From Treponema primitia ZAS-2 (GTDB lineage Bacteria > Spirochaetota > Spirochaetia > Treponematales > Breznakiellaceae): a stretch of 64,000 bases of DNA. The notes beneath the pieces are model-generated. The model was not told the DNA's origin, did no database searches, and worked only from the letters and a program-made list of their open reading frames with translations. Made by a program: the position numbers and the translations under genes. The DNA lies in the NCBI RefSeq assembly GCF_000214375.1, contig NC_015578.1, positions 1,612,001-1,676,000 of the forward strand, given 5' to 3'. Shown piece after piece: positions 54,457 through 63,388 of the stretch (position 1 is the stretch's first letter; each line of letters opens with the position of its first letter).

Positions 54457-54747
54457 ATGCCTACTTATGAATATGAATGCAAAAGCTGCGGCCACTCATT
54501 TGAAGCCGTTCAGAGCATGAAAGATGAAGCTCTTAAGGAATGCCCCCTCTGTGGAAAGGAAATACGCCGGGTGATCAACGGCGGAACCGGTATTATCTTT
54601 AAGGGTTCGGGTTTTTATGTTACCGACAATTCCCAAAAGGGCAGCGGCAAATCCTCCCGCCCCAAGGAGACCAAAGCTGCTGAGCCAGCCGCTTGCGCGG
54701 CCTGTGCCCAGGCGGCTGGTTGTGGCGCCCAGGCAGTAAACTCCTAG
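54457..54747 (+). CDS. FmdB-family zinc-ribbon protein
   Basis: A 96-residue protein with the standard FmdB-type N-terminus PTYEYECKSCGHSFEAVQSM and a second knuckle CPLCGKEIRRVI, making a four-Cys zinc ribbon, then the FKGSGFYVTD motif typical of the family. The C-terminal tail is Lys/Ala-rich with four extra Cys. Proposed to be regulatory or a small metal-binding factor; the exact role is not known for the family. Confidence 0.88.
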   Translation: MPTYEYECKSCGHSFEAVQSMKDEALKECPLCGKEIRRVINGGTGIIFKGSGFYVTDNSQKGSGKSSRPKETKAAEPAACAACAQAAGCGAQAVNS

Positions 54748-54756
54748 CGGTCCCCC

Positions 54757-55065
54757 ATGGCCGCTCATTTCTTTTGTGAAAATTGCGGCGCCGAGGTCAA
54801 ACGGGATTCCAAAAATTGCCCGAAATGCGGCCGCTCTTTTGCCAGCATACTCTGCCCCGCCTGCGGTTTTGTGGGTGAGGAGGCCCTTTTTGCCGGGGGC
54901 TGTCCGGTCTGCGGTTATACCGCCCCGGCCCAGGGCGCCCCAAAAAATCATCCCGGTAAAACCCTGCCCCAAAAATTCTCCGCTGGCGCCCTGCCCGGCT
55001 GGGCCTATGCCCTGGCGGTCCTGGTCTTTGCGGCAGTCGCGGCATTGCTGCTGTTTTCGCAGTGA
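54757..55065 (+). CDS. Zinc-ribbon protein with C-terminal membrane anchor
   Basis: A 102-residue protein with two zinc ribbons (FCENCGAEV...CPKCGRSF and CPACGFVG...CPVCGYTA) followed by a Pro/Gly linker and a C-terminal helix (YALAVLVFAAVAALLLF), so it is probably tail-anchored in the inner membrane with the ribbons in the cytoplasm. Function unknown. It lies 9 bases after the FmdB gene and may be in the same operon. Confidence 0.7.
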   Translation: MAAHFFCENCGAEVKRDSKNCPKCGRSFASILCPACGFVGEEALFAGGCPVCGYTAPAQGAPKNHPGKTLPQKFSAGALPGWAYALAVLVFAAVAALLLFSQ

Positions 55066-55075
55066 AGGTGGAAAT

Positions 55076-55105
55076 TTGCCCGAAACCACAAAATCCGGTT
55101 ATGAT
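55076..55105 (+). promoter_or_regulatory. Candidate promoter of the alpha-2-macroglobulin gene
   Basis: TTGCCC (55076-55081), 18-base spacer, TATGAT (55100-55105). This would give a leader of about 17 bases with the GGAGGG ribosome site before the ATG at 55129. Moderate match only. Confidence 0.45.
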
Positions 55106-55128
55106 ATAAAGGTCCTTCCGGAGGGTCC

Positions 55129-58100
55129 ATGAAAAAATCATCGTTTCTTATGCTCATATTTCCACTGACAGCACTTTTAACCGGTATCCTCCTATCCTGT
55201 TCAGAGAAGCCCGCCCCCGCGCCGGACCCGGCCCTCGTCGCCGCCCATACCGGGGGCATCATACGCAGTACCGATCCCATCGAAGTGGTGTTCACTAAAG
55301 AACAGGACAGCTCGACGGCCTTTTCCCCGGAAAACTTCCGTCTGAAACCCCAGGCGCGGGGAACCCTGTCCTGGAAAAACGGCTCCACCCTCACTTTTAC
55401 CCCTGAGGCGCCCCTGAAGCCCGGGACCCATTACCAGGTTACGGTGGACGGGAAAGCCCTGGGGATGAAGCCCTTTGGCTTTAGCTTTGAAACCCAGGTT
55501 CCCACGATAGAACTTGTGCTTGATCCGCTGTTTATCGATTCTGCAGGGGATGCCCGGGTCACAGGAAAGCTGTTTGTTTCTGAGCCAAGTGATACTTCCC
55601 AAATAGAAAAAATCCTGAGCTCCGCTGATTTGGGGCTGCCTTCATGGTCCCACGAAAACGAAACCCACCGTTTTTCTTTTATGCCTGTCAGGCGCCTTGA
55701 TGCGGATCGCACAGTAACGGTAAGCTGGACCGGTAGTCCCATAGGTGCCCGGGAAAAAGGCTCCGCTGCCATTACTGTTCCTGCAAGGAACCTTTTTAAG
55801 GTAATGGAACTGCGCCATGACAAGGGTGTGCTGGAACTGGTTTTTTCTTCTCCGGTAAAGCAGTACCAGGACTTACGGGGCTTTGTGTCCCTGTCGGGGG
55901 ATACCAATGTCCGCTATTCTCTGGAAGGCAATGTGATACGGATCTTTGGCCCCCGGGAGGGAACCGTTACCCCGGGGATGGAACTTCTTGTCCAGGACCT
56001 GGAGGATATCAACGGCCTTCCCCTGGCAGAGCCGGTGCGCTACACCGTGCCCAGCACCTGGGAATTGCCTGAGCTCCGGTTCGCCGGCACCGGGAACATA
56101 CTTCCCTCAAGCCAGGGAACTTCCATAGTCATTGAAACCCGGAACCTTTCGGGCCTCATGGTGGAGGCCTTCCTGATCCCTGCTGACAATATGATTCAGT
56201 TCTTCCAGGTAAATGAAATTGAGGGCGAACAGGAACTCTACCGGGTGGGGGAGAGCCAGTGGGCCACATCCGTTGATTTGCCCTGGAAGGATTCGGATCA
56301 GAACCGCTGGGTCCGTCATGGCCTGGACCTTTCGGAGCTTTCCCGGAAATACCCCGACGGAATGTTCCGCATACGGCTCAGTTTCCGGAAACGGCACATC
56401 AAGTACGAATGCCCTGAAACCCACGGGGATTTTTCCAATCTCCCCTTCCCGGACGAGTCCTTCCCGGCCTATGCCAACGGCGGCGAAAATTACTGGGATT
56501 TTATAAATAATTCAGGTTATTCCTGGTATGACTGGTCTCAGCAGCGCAAGGACCCCTGTCATCCGGCCTATTACCTTTCCTACTACGATCACAATATTAT
56601 TGTAGGCCGCAATGTGCTTGTTTCGGATCTGGGGCTGCTGGCAAAAAAAGGCCTGGACGGGACATACCTTATAGCTGCAAACAACCTTAAAACTGCCCAC
56701 CCCATGGCAAACACGGATATTGAGGCCCTCAATTTTCAAGGACGCCTCCTGGCCCGGTTTAAGACCGGCTCCGACGGTCTTGTGTCCATGGACAGTTTTA
56801 TTGCCCAGCCGGGCGCAGGACCCGCTCAGTCGGCATCCGGCGGAACTCCCTATTTTCTCGTTGCCAAAAACGGCCCGGCCCGGGCTTTCCTCAAGCTCAA
56901 CGATTCTCTGGCCCTGGCAACAAGCCACTTCGACGTTGCCGGGGATGCTCCGGTGGAGGGCTTGCGGGGGCTCATCTATGGTGAGCGTGGAGTGTGGAGG
57001 CCCGGGGACGATATCTTTCTCACCTTCCTCCTCTCGGACCCCGCCGCAACACTACCTGCGGATCATCCTGTGTCCTTTGAGCTTGAAGATCCCCGTGGTC
57101 GCTTAAGCTTTCAACAGACCTATAGCTCTTCTGTGGACGGCTTCTATCCCATTGCTGCCTCTACCGCCGCGGATGCACTTACCGGAGACTGGATTGCCCG
57201 GGTGCGGGTCGGGGGCGCTGTTTTTACCCGGAATATCAAGGTGGAAACGGTGATGCCCAATCGGCTTAAGGTGGATTTGGATTTTGGTCCCAAAGACTAT
57301 ATTGACGGGTTAAAAAACAACATTACCCTGGAGGCGGCCTGGCTTTACGGCGCCCCGGCTCCGGGGCTTAAGGCAGATATCTCGGTTTCTTTTACAGACA
57401 GGGAAACCAGCTTCAATACTTACACTGAGTATTCATTCAGAGATCCTTCGCGTAGTGTTTCTGTGGAGCGGCAGACTGTTTTTGAAGGTACCCTGGACAA
57501 TGCCGGGAGGGCGTCCTTTGACATGGAGTTGAAACCAGGACCGGCCATTCCGGGAAAATTGTCGGCCCGTTTTTTAACCCGGGTTTTTGAACCCTCAGGG
57601 GTTTTTTCATCGGAACAGATAAGCAGGGACGTCTCTCCTTACAAACGTTATGTGGGACTCAAGCTTCCCCGGGGAAATGGGGCTATGCTTTCAACCGATA
57701 CCGAACACCAGGCGGATATCGTGGTACTGGATGGGGATGGCAGACCGGTAAAAGACGCAGTAAGCCTGGACTGTTCTATTTATAAACTTAATTGGCGTTG
57801 GTGGTGGGAACAGGGAGATGGTGAACGGGCTGAATTTTCTTCCGACCTTTCCCGCACCCCGGTTGCCCAGGGAACCATCATCAGCTCCGGAGGCAAAGCT
57901 GCCTGGAATTTTCGGGTAAAGAGTCCTGACTGGGGCCGCTACCTGGTGGTAGTCCAGGATACCCAGGGCGGACATTCCGCCTCTTCAATCGTATACATAG
58001 ACTGGCCCGGATCGCCAAGCCGGGATCAGGAAGGCGGACAGGGGGCCGCAGCAATGCTGACCCTTAGCGCCGGAAAATCCGCCTACAGCCCGGGCGAAAA

Positions 58101-60678
58101 AATTTCCGTCAGCTTCCCTTCCAACAAGGAAGCTGCTGCATTGGCGGTGGTGGAGAAGGGCGGGAAAATACTCAGGAGCGAATGGATCACCTGTTCTGAT
58201 TTTCTTACAGAGTATGAATTTTCCGCTGACCCTTCCATGGTTCCCAATATCTATGTGCACGTAATATTACTACAGCCCCATCTCCAAACCCAAAACGATC
58301 TCCCCCTGCGGCTCTATGGCATAATCCCGGTAAGCGTGGATGATCCCCGCACCAGGATTACACCCCGGATAGAGGCTCCTGAGACTTGGCTGCCTGAATC
58401 CGCTGTTTCTTTCACGGTCTCCGAAGCTTCGGGCCGGCCCATGGTATATACCGTGGCGGTGGTTGACCAGGGGCTTTTGGGGCTTACCCGGTATACCCTG
58501 CCCAATCCCCGGAACACTTTTTATGCTAAGGAAGCCTCCTTCCTCAAATCCTGGGACCTTTTTTCGGATGTCCTGGGGGCCTACTCGGGGCAGCTTGAAA
58601 CCCTTTTGGCCATAGGGGGTGGGGATGACGAAGTACTTGAGGGCAGCAAGGAAACCCAGCGCTTTAAGCCGGTGGTTCGTTTCTTTGGCCCCTATGAGTT
58701 GAAGGCCGGGGAACAGCGGCCCGAAACCTTTGAGCTTCCCCCTTATACCGGGGCCCTGCGTATCATGGTGATGGCAGCCTCTTCCTCAAAAGAGTCTCCT
58801 GAATCCCGGCAGCCCAATAAATCTGCCCGGGCCTACGGCGTCGCAGAAAAATCCGTGAAGGTCGCTTCGGATCTGATGGTCTTTGGTACCATTCCCCGGC
58901 TGCTTTCCCCGGGGGATGAGGCGGAGATCCCTGTATCGGTGAATTCCTACGCCCCTGGGGCGAGGACTGTAACGATAAAGCTCGCCGCACCCGGCGCAGA
59001 GCTGAGCGATGGGGGAACACAATCGGTGTTCTTTGATATACCCGGAGAGAAGTTGATCCATTTCAAGCTGCGCTCTCCGGACCTGAGCGGACAAGTCCGT
59101 ATCAGTATTACTGCTGAATCACCGGGTCTCAGGACCGCCAGCCATATAACAGACCTGTGGATACGATCTACCGTCATTCCGGTTACCAAATCTGCTTTGA
59201 GTCTTATCCCACCGGGTGAAATATGGCAGGGCGCCTTGGAATTCCCCGGCAGGACAGGCACTAATACCGGGATGGCGGAATTTTCCCGGTTTCCGCCCAT
59301 AAACCTGGAATCCCGGCTCCAGTATCTTATAGCCTATCCCCACGGCTGTATAGAACAAACCGTCAGCGCTGTTTTTCCCCAGCTCTACCTGGACAGAATT
59401 CTTACCCTGGATGAAAAACAAACCGCAGATATACGTACAAATATCACTGCGGGGATAGAAAAGCTGCGGGGCTTCCAGGTTCCGGGAGGCGGCTTTTCCT
59501 ACTGGCCCGGTGAAGAGTCAGCCCATGATTGGGGCAGTACCTGGGCCGGGCATTTCCTCATAGAGGCTAAGCGGGCGGGTTATAGGGTGAGTGATGATAT
59601 GCTGAACCAATTCTTCCACTTTCAGAAAGACCGGGCCGCATTGTGGGCCGCCAATGACGGTAACCCTTTGTCACAGGCCTACCGGCTCTATACCCTGGCC
59701 CTGGCTTCCGAGGCGGACCTAGGTTCCATGAACCGGCTTCGGGAACGGCGGGACCTGAACCCTCAGGCGGCATGGCGGCTGGCCACAGCCTACTGGTACG
59801 CAGGGCAGCGGGACATAGCCCGTTCCATGATCAGGCAGCTTGATCCGGTGGCACCTGAATACCGGGAACTGAGCGGAACCTTCGGTTCAGAACTGCGGGA
59901 TAAAGCCATGATCCTGGAAACCCTGATCCTCCTGGGGGAAAGCGCCCGTACCCGGCCCCTCTTTGAAGAACTGGCCGGGGCCATGTCAGGCGAACACTGG
60001 CTTTCTACCCAGGAAACCGCCTATGCCCTGATCGCCATGGCCCCCTACATGGGAGAAGCCGACAATGTAAAAAGCAGTATTACTGCGGATATTAGCCTGT
60101 CCGATCAAAACCGTTCCGTTAGTTTTACTACACCTGTTATCCGGCTCGATCTGGGAAACATGGCCGGGACTTCCGGGACCTATAGGGTACAGAACCGTTC
60201 TGCCTCTCCGCTGTATGCGCGGATAACTGTTACCGGTTTACCCGAAGAAGGCCTGGAGTCTGCCCTGTCCGAGGGGCTTTCTATGACCGTGGAGTACCGG
60301 AATATGCAGGGCCAGGCTATTGATCCGGATACCCTGAAACCCGGAGATGATATGGAAGTTCGCCTCCGGGTTAGAAATTCTTACGCCCAGGATGTACCGG
60401 AAATAGCTTTAGTACACCCCATCCCCGCGTCCTGGGAGCTTATCAACTACCGTCTTGCCGGCGCCCCAGGGGATAACTCTCCGGCTTCAACATATAAATA
60501 TCAGGACATCCGGGACGATAGGGTGATGACCTACTTTGATCTGGCCCGTGGCGCAGAACAGACCGTGATTTTTCGGGTGAACAAAACGTATGGGGGAACC
60601 TACTTCCGTCCGGCGATTCATGCCTATGCTATGTACGATGAGTCAATCAGGGCATTGATACCCGGGGTGAGGAAATAG
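55129..60678 (+). CDS. Bacterial alpha-2-macroglobulin lipoprotein
   Basis: A 1849-residue envelope protein that is expected to trap attacking proteases. Signal peptide ends in the lipobox LLS-C24. A chain of macroglobulin-like beta domains follows, with MG-type marks such as GLIYGERGVWRPGDDIFLTF and VVDQGLLGLTRYTLPNPRNT. The thioester motif GCIEQ is at C1407-Q1410, within a helical domain (YPHGCIEQTVSAVFPQLYLD), so the trap should be able to cross-link its target. It is 8 bases from pbpC, the same pairing as E. coli yfhM-pbpC, suggesting joint defence and repair of the cell wall. Confidence 0.93.
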   Translation: MKKSSFLMLIFPLTALLTGILLSCSEKPAPAPDPALVAAHTGGIIRSTDPIEVVFTKEQDSSTAFSPENFRLKPQARGTLSWKNGSTLTFTPEAPLKPGTHYQVTVDGKALGMKPFGFSFETQVPTIELVLDPLFIDSAGDARVTGKLFVSEPSDTSQIEKILSSADLGLPSWSHENETHRFSFMPVRRLDADRTVTVSWTGSPIGAREKGSAAITVPARNLFKVMELRHDKGVLELVFSSPVKQYQDLRGFVSLSGDTNVRYSLEGNVIRIFGPREGTVTPGMELLVQDLEDINGLPLAEPVRYTVPSTWELPELRFAGTGNILPSSQGTSIVIETRNLSGLMVEAFLIPADNMIQFFQVNEIEGEQELYRVGESQWATSVDLPWKDSDQNRWVRHGLDLSELSRKYPDGMFRIRLSFRKRHIKYECPETHGDFSNLPFPDESFPAYANGGENYWDFINNSGYSWYDWSQQRKDPCHPAYYLSYYDHNIIVGRNVLVSDLGLLAKKGLDGTYLIAANNLKTAHPMANTDIEALNFQGRLLARFKTGSDGLVSMDSFIAQPGAGPAQSASGGTPYFLVAKNGPARAFLKLNDSLALATSHFDVAGDAPVEGLRGLIYGERGVWRPGDDIFLTFLLSDPAATLPADHPVSFELEDPRGRLSFQQTYSSSVDGFYPIAASTAADALTGDWIARVRVGGAVFTRNIKVETVMPNRLKVDLDFGPKDYIDGLKNNITLEAAWLYGAPAPGLKADISVSFTDRETSFNTYTEYSFRDPSRSVSVERQTVFEGTLDNAGRASFDMELKPGPAIPGKLSARFLTRVFEPSGVFSSEQISRDVSPYKRYVGLKLPRGNGAMLSTDTEHQADIVVLDGDGRPVKDAVSLDCSIYKLNWRWWWEQGDGERAEFSSDLSRTPVAQGTIISSGGKAAWNFRVKSPDWGRYLVVVQDTQGGHSASSIVYIDWPGSPSRDQEGGQGAAAMLTLSAGKSAYSPGEKISVSFPSNKEAAALAVVEKGGKILRSEWITCSDFLTEYEFSADPSMVPNIYVHVILLQPHLQTQNDLPLRLYGIIPVSVDDPRTRITPRIEAPETWLPESAVSFTVSEASGRPMVYTVAVVDQGLLGLTRYTLPNPRNTFYAKEASFLKSWDLFSDVLGAYSGQLETLLAIGGGDDEVLEGSKETQRFKPVVRFFGPYELKAGEQRPETFELPPYTGALRIMVMAASSSKESPESRQPNKSARAYGVAEKSVKVASDLMVFGTIPRLLSPGDEAEIPVSVNSYAPGARTVTIKLAAPGAELSDGGTQSVFFDIPGEKLIHFKLRSPDLSGQVRISITAESPGLRTASHITDLWIRSTVIPVTKSALSLIPPGEIWQGALEFPGRTGTNTGMAEFSRFPPINLESRLQYLIAYPHGCIEQTVSAVFPQLYLDRILTLDEKQTADIRTNITAGIEKLRGFQVPGGGFSYWPGEESAHDWGSTWAGHFLIEAKRAGYRVSDDMLNQFFHFQKDRAALWAANDGNPLSQAYRLYTLALASEADLGSMNRLRERRDLNPQAAWRLATAYWYAGQRDIARSMIRQLDPVAPEYRELSGTFGSELRDKAMILETLILLGESARTRPLFEELAGAMSGEHWLSTQETAYALIAMAPYMGEADNVKSSITADISLSDQNRSVSFTTPVIRLDLGNMAGTSGTYRVQNRSASPLYARITVTGLPEEGLESALSEGLSMTVEYRNMQGQAIDPDTLKPGDDMEVRLRVRNSYAQDVPEIALVHPIPASWELINYRLAGAPGDNSPASTYKYQDIRDDRVMTYFDLARGAEQTVIFRVNKTYGGTYFRPAIHAYAMYDESIRALIPGVRK

Positions 60679-60686
60679 TTTCACCC

Positions 60687-63242
60687 ATGCGCCGCCTCTT
60701 GTTTTGGTCCGGACTTACGGTCCTGCTACTCATGTTTGCACTTTCACTGCCGGACTCGCTCTTTGAAGCGTATTATTCACCGGTCCTCTACGACCGTGAA
60801 GGAAAACTCCTGGGCGCCCGGGTGGCCCTGGATGGACAGTGGCGGTTCCCTGATGCTTCAGGGATGGGATTGAACGAAAAATTTATTGCCGCCCTTATTG
60901 AAGCAGAGGATCACCGCTTCAAATGGCACCCAGGCATTGATCCCCTGGCCATAGGCCGGGCCCTGGTTCAGAACATCCGCGAAGGGCGGGTGGTTTCCGG
61001 GGGCTCCACCATCACCATGCAGACCCTGCGGCTCATGCGGAAATCAAAGGGGCGGACGGTTTTTGAAAAAGCGGTGGAAGCAGTACTGGCCCTGCGGCTG
61101 GAAATAAGTCTATCAAAGGATGATATACTAAAACTCTATGCCGCCAATGCCCCTTTCGGTGCCAATGTGGTGGGCTTTGAGGCCGCTTCCTGGCGCTGGT
61201 TTGGCAGGGAAGGGGCGGAGCTTTCCTGGGCGGAGGCCGCAACCCTGGCGGTGCTTCCTAATAACCCTGCGCTTATCCATCCAGGCCGCAACCGGGATGG
61301 GCTGCGGAAAAAACGGGATGCTTTGTTGGGACGGCTCTACACCAAGAGGTTCTTTGACGCAGAAACACTAATTCTTGCTAAAGCTGAAAACTTGCCCGAG
61401 GAACCATTGCCCCTGCCCCAGCTTGCTCCGCATCTCCTTAACCGGGCAGTTGTGGAAGCCGGAGGGGTAGCGAATTTTGCAAGCGGCGCTAATGCCATGC
61501 ATTCCCCCAGAATACAAACCACCCTGGACCGGACCATTCAGGAGCGGGCCCTGGGTATAATGAACCGGGCGGCGGATCGTTTTGCGGTGAATGGGATCAT
61601 GAACGGCGCCTGCCTTGTCATGGACACCCGCAGCGGAGCTGTGGCGGCTTATGTGGGGAACGTGGATTCACCGCTTGCCCGTGATGTGGACATTATTCCC
61701 GCAAAGCGCAGTTCCGGGAGCCTGCTCAAGCCCTTCCTCTATGCGGCAATGCTGGATTCCGGGGACCTGCTTCCCAAAGGGCTCATCAGCGATATTCCTA
61801 CCCGGGTGGGAAGCTACAGCCCGGAGAACATCACCAGGACCTATCTGGGGGCGGTTCCGGCGGATGAAGCCCTGGCCCGGTCCCTCAATGTTCCTGCGGT
61901 GCGTTCTCTCCGGATCTTCGGGGTGGACCGCTTTGCCCGACTGCTCCGCAGTATTGGTGTTTCTACTCTGTTTCGTCCTGCTGAAGAATACGGCCTACCG
62001 CTTATCCTTGGCGGCGCGGAAGTGACACTTTGGGAAATGGCCGCTCTTTACGGCGGCCTGGCCCGATCTGTGTACGCCCAGACGGACACCGGTGCGCGGG
62101 GAACTTCGTTGCAAGTAGCAGCCGAAGGGCCAGTCTTTTTTCCGCCCCGGGTCTTTGCCTGGGAAACCGCCGCAAAAATCCGCCGCCCCGTGGCCTCGGC
62201 TCAACAGGCCCTGTTCCCGGAAACTCGCGCTCCTGTGGCTGCGGCCCAGCGGCCCCTGTCCCCGGGCGCGGCTTGGCTCACCCTGGATGCCCTCACCTTT
62301 GTTGTGCGTCCTGGCGAGGAAGCCCATTGGCAGGAGTATGCCGGGAGCCGGCGTATAGCCTGGAAGACCGGGACCAGCTTTGGGTTTCGGGACGCCTGGG
62401 CCATCGGTGTAACCCCTCAATGGACCGTGGCGGTGTGGATAGGGAACGCCTCAGGGGAAGGCCGGGCAGAACTGCGGAGCGCCGTTACTTCCGCGCCGGT
62501 ACTCTTTGAACTTTTCTCTGCCCTCGATTCGTGGCGAGGGTATGTACCCGAGTCCAATACCTCTAAAGAACAACCATACCCCAGCCGCTCTGCCTCCCTT
62601 GCGAAGCAAGTTCTTGGGTTGGTTGATTCTGTACCTTCCGGCGAGGACTGGCTCTGGTTTCCCCAGCCGGCGGATGATTTGAAGTCCCAGGAAGTCTGCG
62701 CATGGTCGGGCTATCCTGTGGGCCCCGACTGCGGCCCTGTCAAAACAGTATTACTGCCCCGGAACGCGCCGCCTCACCGGGCCTGCGAATATTGTCGTAC
62801 CGTTGCCTTAAATGAGGCGGAGGATCGCCAGATACGGCCCGCCGGAAATGACGGCCGGCCGGTGGTCCTGAAAAAGCGCTTTGTCCTTCCCCCTGCGGAG
62901 GAATGGTACTACCGGCGCTGGCGGGCGGATTACAAGCCCCTGCCCCCTCCTGAAAACGATGCTGGCCAACTGCCCCTAGCCCTGTTTAACCCCGAACCCT
63001 TCTCCCGTATCTTTGTGCCCCGGGAGTTGGACGGCAGGGAAGGCCGGGTGGTTTTCAGCGCCGCCCACCGTGAGGATTCCGCCCTCATCCACTGGCACCT
63101 GGACGGCGAGTACCTGGGCAGCACCAGGGTTTTCCACGAAATGGAGGCCCGCCCCGCCCCGGGCTTTCATACCCTTACCCTGGTGGACGGGGCGGGAAAT
63201 ACCCTGACGCGCCGCTTTGAGGTGATAGACAATGGCACATAA
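60687..63242 (+). CDS. pbpC: Penicillin-binding protein 1C
   Basis: Bifunctional class A PBP of 851 residues. N-terminal membrane helix (about 3-21), GT51 glycosyltransferase domain with EAEDHRFKWHPGIDP and GGSTITMQTLRLM, transpeptidase domain with S345-LLK (SxxK), later KTGTSFGFRDAW, and a C-terminal PBP1C-type domain from about residue 755. The domain order is that of PbpC rather than PBP1A/B. Coupled with the upstream alpha-2-macroglobulin gene; the pair is a known co-occurring unit in Gram-negative bacteria. Confidence 0.93.
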   Translation: MRRLLFWSGLTVLLLMFALSLPDSLFEAYYSPVLYDREGKLLGARVALDGQWRFPDASGMGLNEKFIAALIEAEDHRFKWHPGIDPLAIGRALVQNIREGRVVSGGSTITMQTLRLMRKSKGRTVFEKAVEAVLALRLEISLSKDDILKLYAANAPFGANVVGFEAASWRWFGREGAELSWAEAATLAVLPNNPALIHPGRNRDGLRKKRDALLGRLYTKRFFDAETLILAKAENLPEEPLPLPQLAPHLLNRAVVEAGGVANFASGANAMHSPRIQTTLDRTIQERALGIMNRAADRFAVNGIMNGACLVMDTRSGAVAAYVGNVDSPLARDVDIIPAKRSSGSLLKPFLYAAMLDSGDLLPKGLISDIPTRVGSYSPENITRTYLGAVPADEALARSLNVPAVRSLRIFGVDRFARLLRSIGVSTLFRPAEEYGLPLILGGAEVTLWEMAALYGGLARSVYAQTDTGARGTSLQVAAEGPVFFPPRVFAWETAAKIRRPVASAQQALFPETRAPVAAAQRPLSPGAAWLTLDALTFVVRPGEEAHWQEYAGSRRIAWKTGTSFGFRDAWAIGVTPQWTVAVWIGNASGEGRAELRSAVTSAPVLFELFSALDSWRGYVPESNTSKEQPYPSRSASLAKQVLGLVDSVPSGEDWLWFPQPADDLKSQEVCAWSGYPVGPDCGPVKTVLLPRNAPPHRACEYCRTVALNEAEDRQIRPAGNDGRPVVLKKRFVLPPAEEWYYRRWRADYKPLPPPENDAGQLPLALFNPEPFSRIFVPRELDGREGRVVFSAAHREDSALIHWHLDGEYLGSTRVFHEMEARPAPGFHTLTLVDGAGNTLTRRFEVIDNGT

Positions 63243-63280
63243 TTTTTTGTTACTAAAAAAGTAAAAATATTTTGAGAGGA

Positions 63281-63359
63281 TTGCACAAATTTTCCGTATT
63301 GACTATGCTATTCCCATGCTTCCGGCAAGGGCAACTCCCAAGTGGGTTGCAGTTGCTGG
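63281..63359 (+). promoter_or_regulatory. Promoter candidate and structured 5' leader
   Basis: A weak promoter (TTGCAC, 17 bases, TATGCT; 63281-63309) precedes a nested stem-loop: CCGGCAA (63322-63328) pairs with TTGCTGG (63353-63359, one G-U), enclosing a hairpin GCAACTC...GGGTTGC (63331-63350). It is followed by an AAAGGAG ribosome site. The fold would start just after the predicted transcription start. It does not match a riboswitch class I recognise. Confidence 0.4.
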
Positions 63360-63388
63360 GACATAAAAACCGCAAAGGAGTTGTTCAC

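Noticed and set aside
63322-63380. Cyclic-di-GMP or preQ1 riboswitch
   Set aside because: The conserved loop sequences of those classes are absent; only generic nested pairing is seen.
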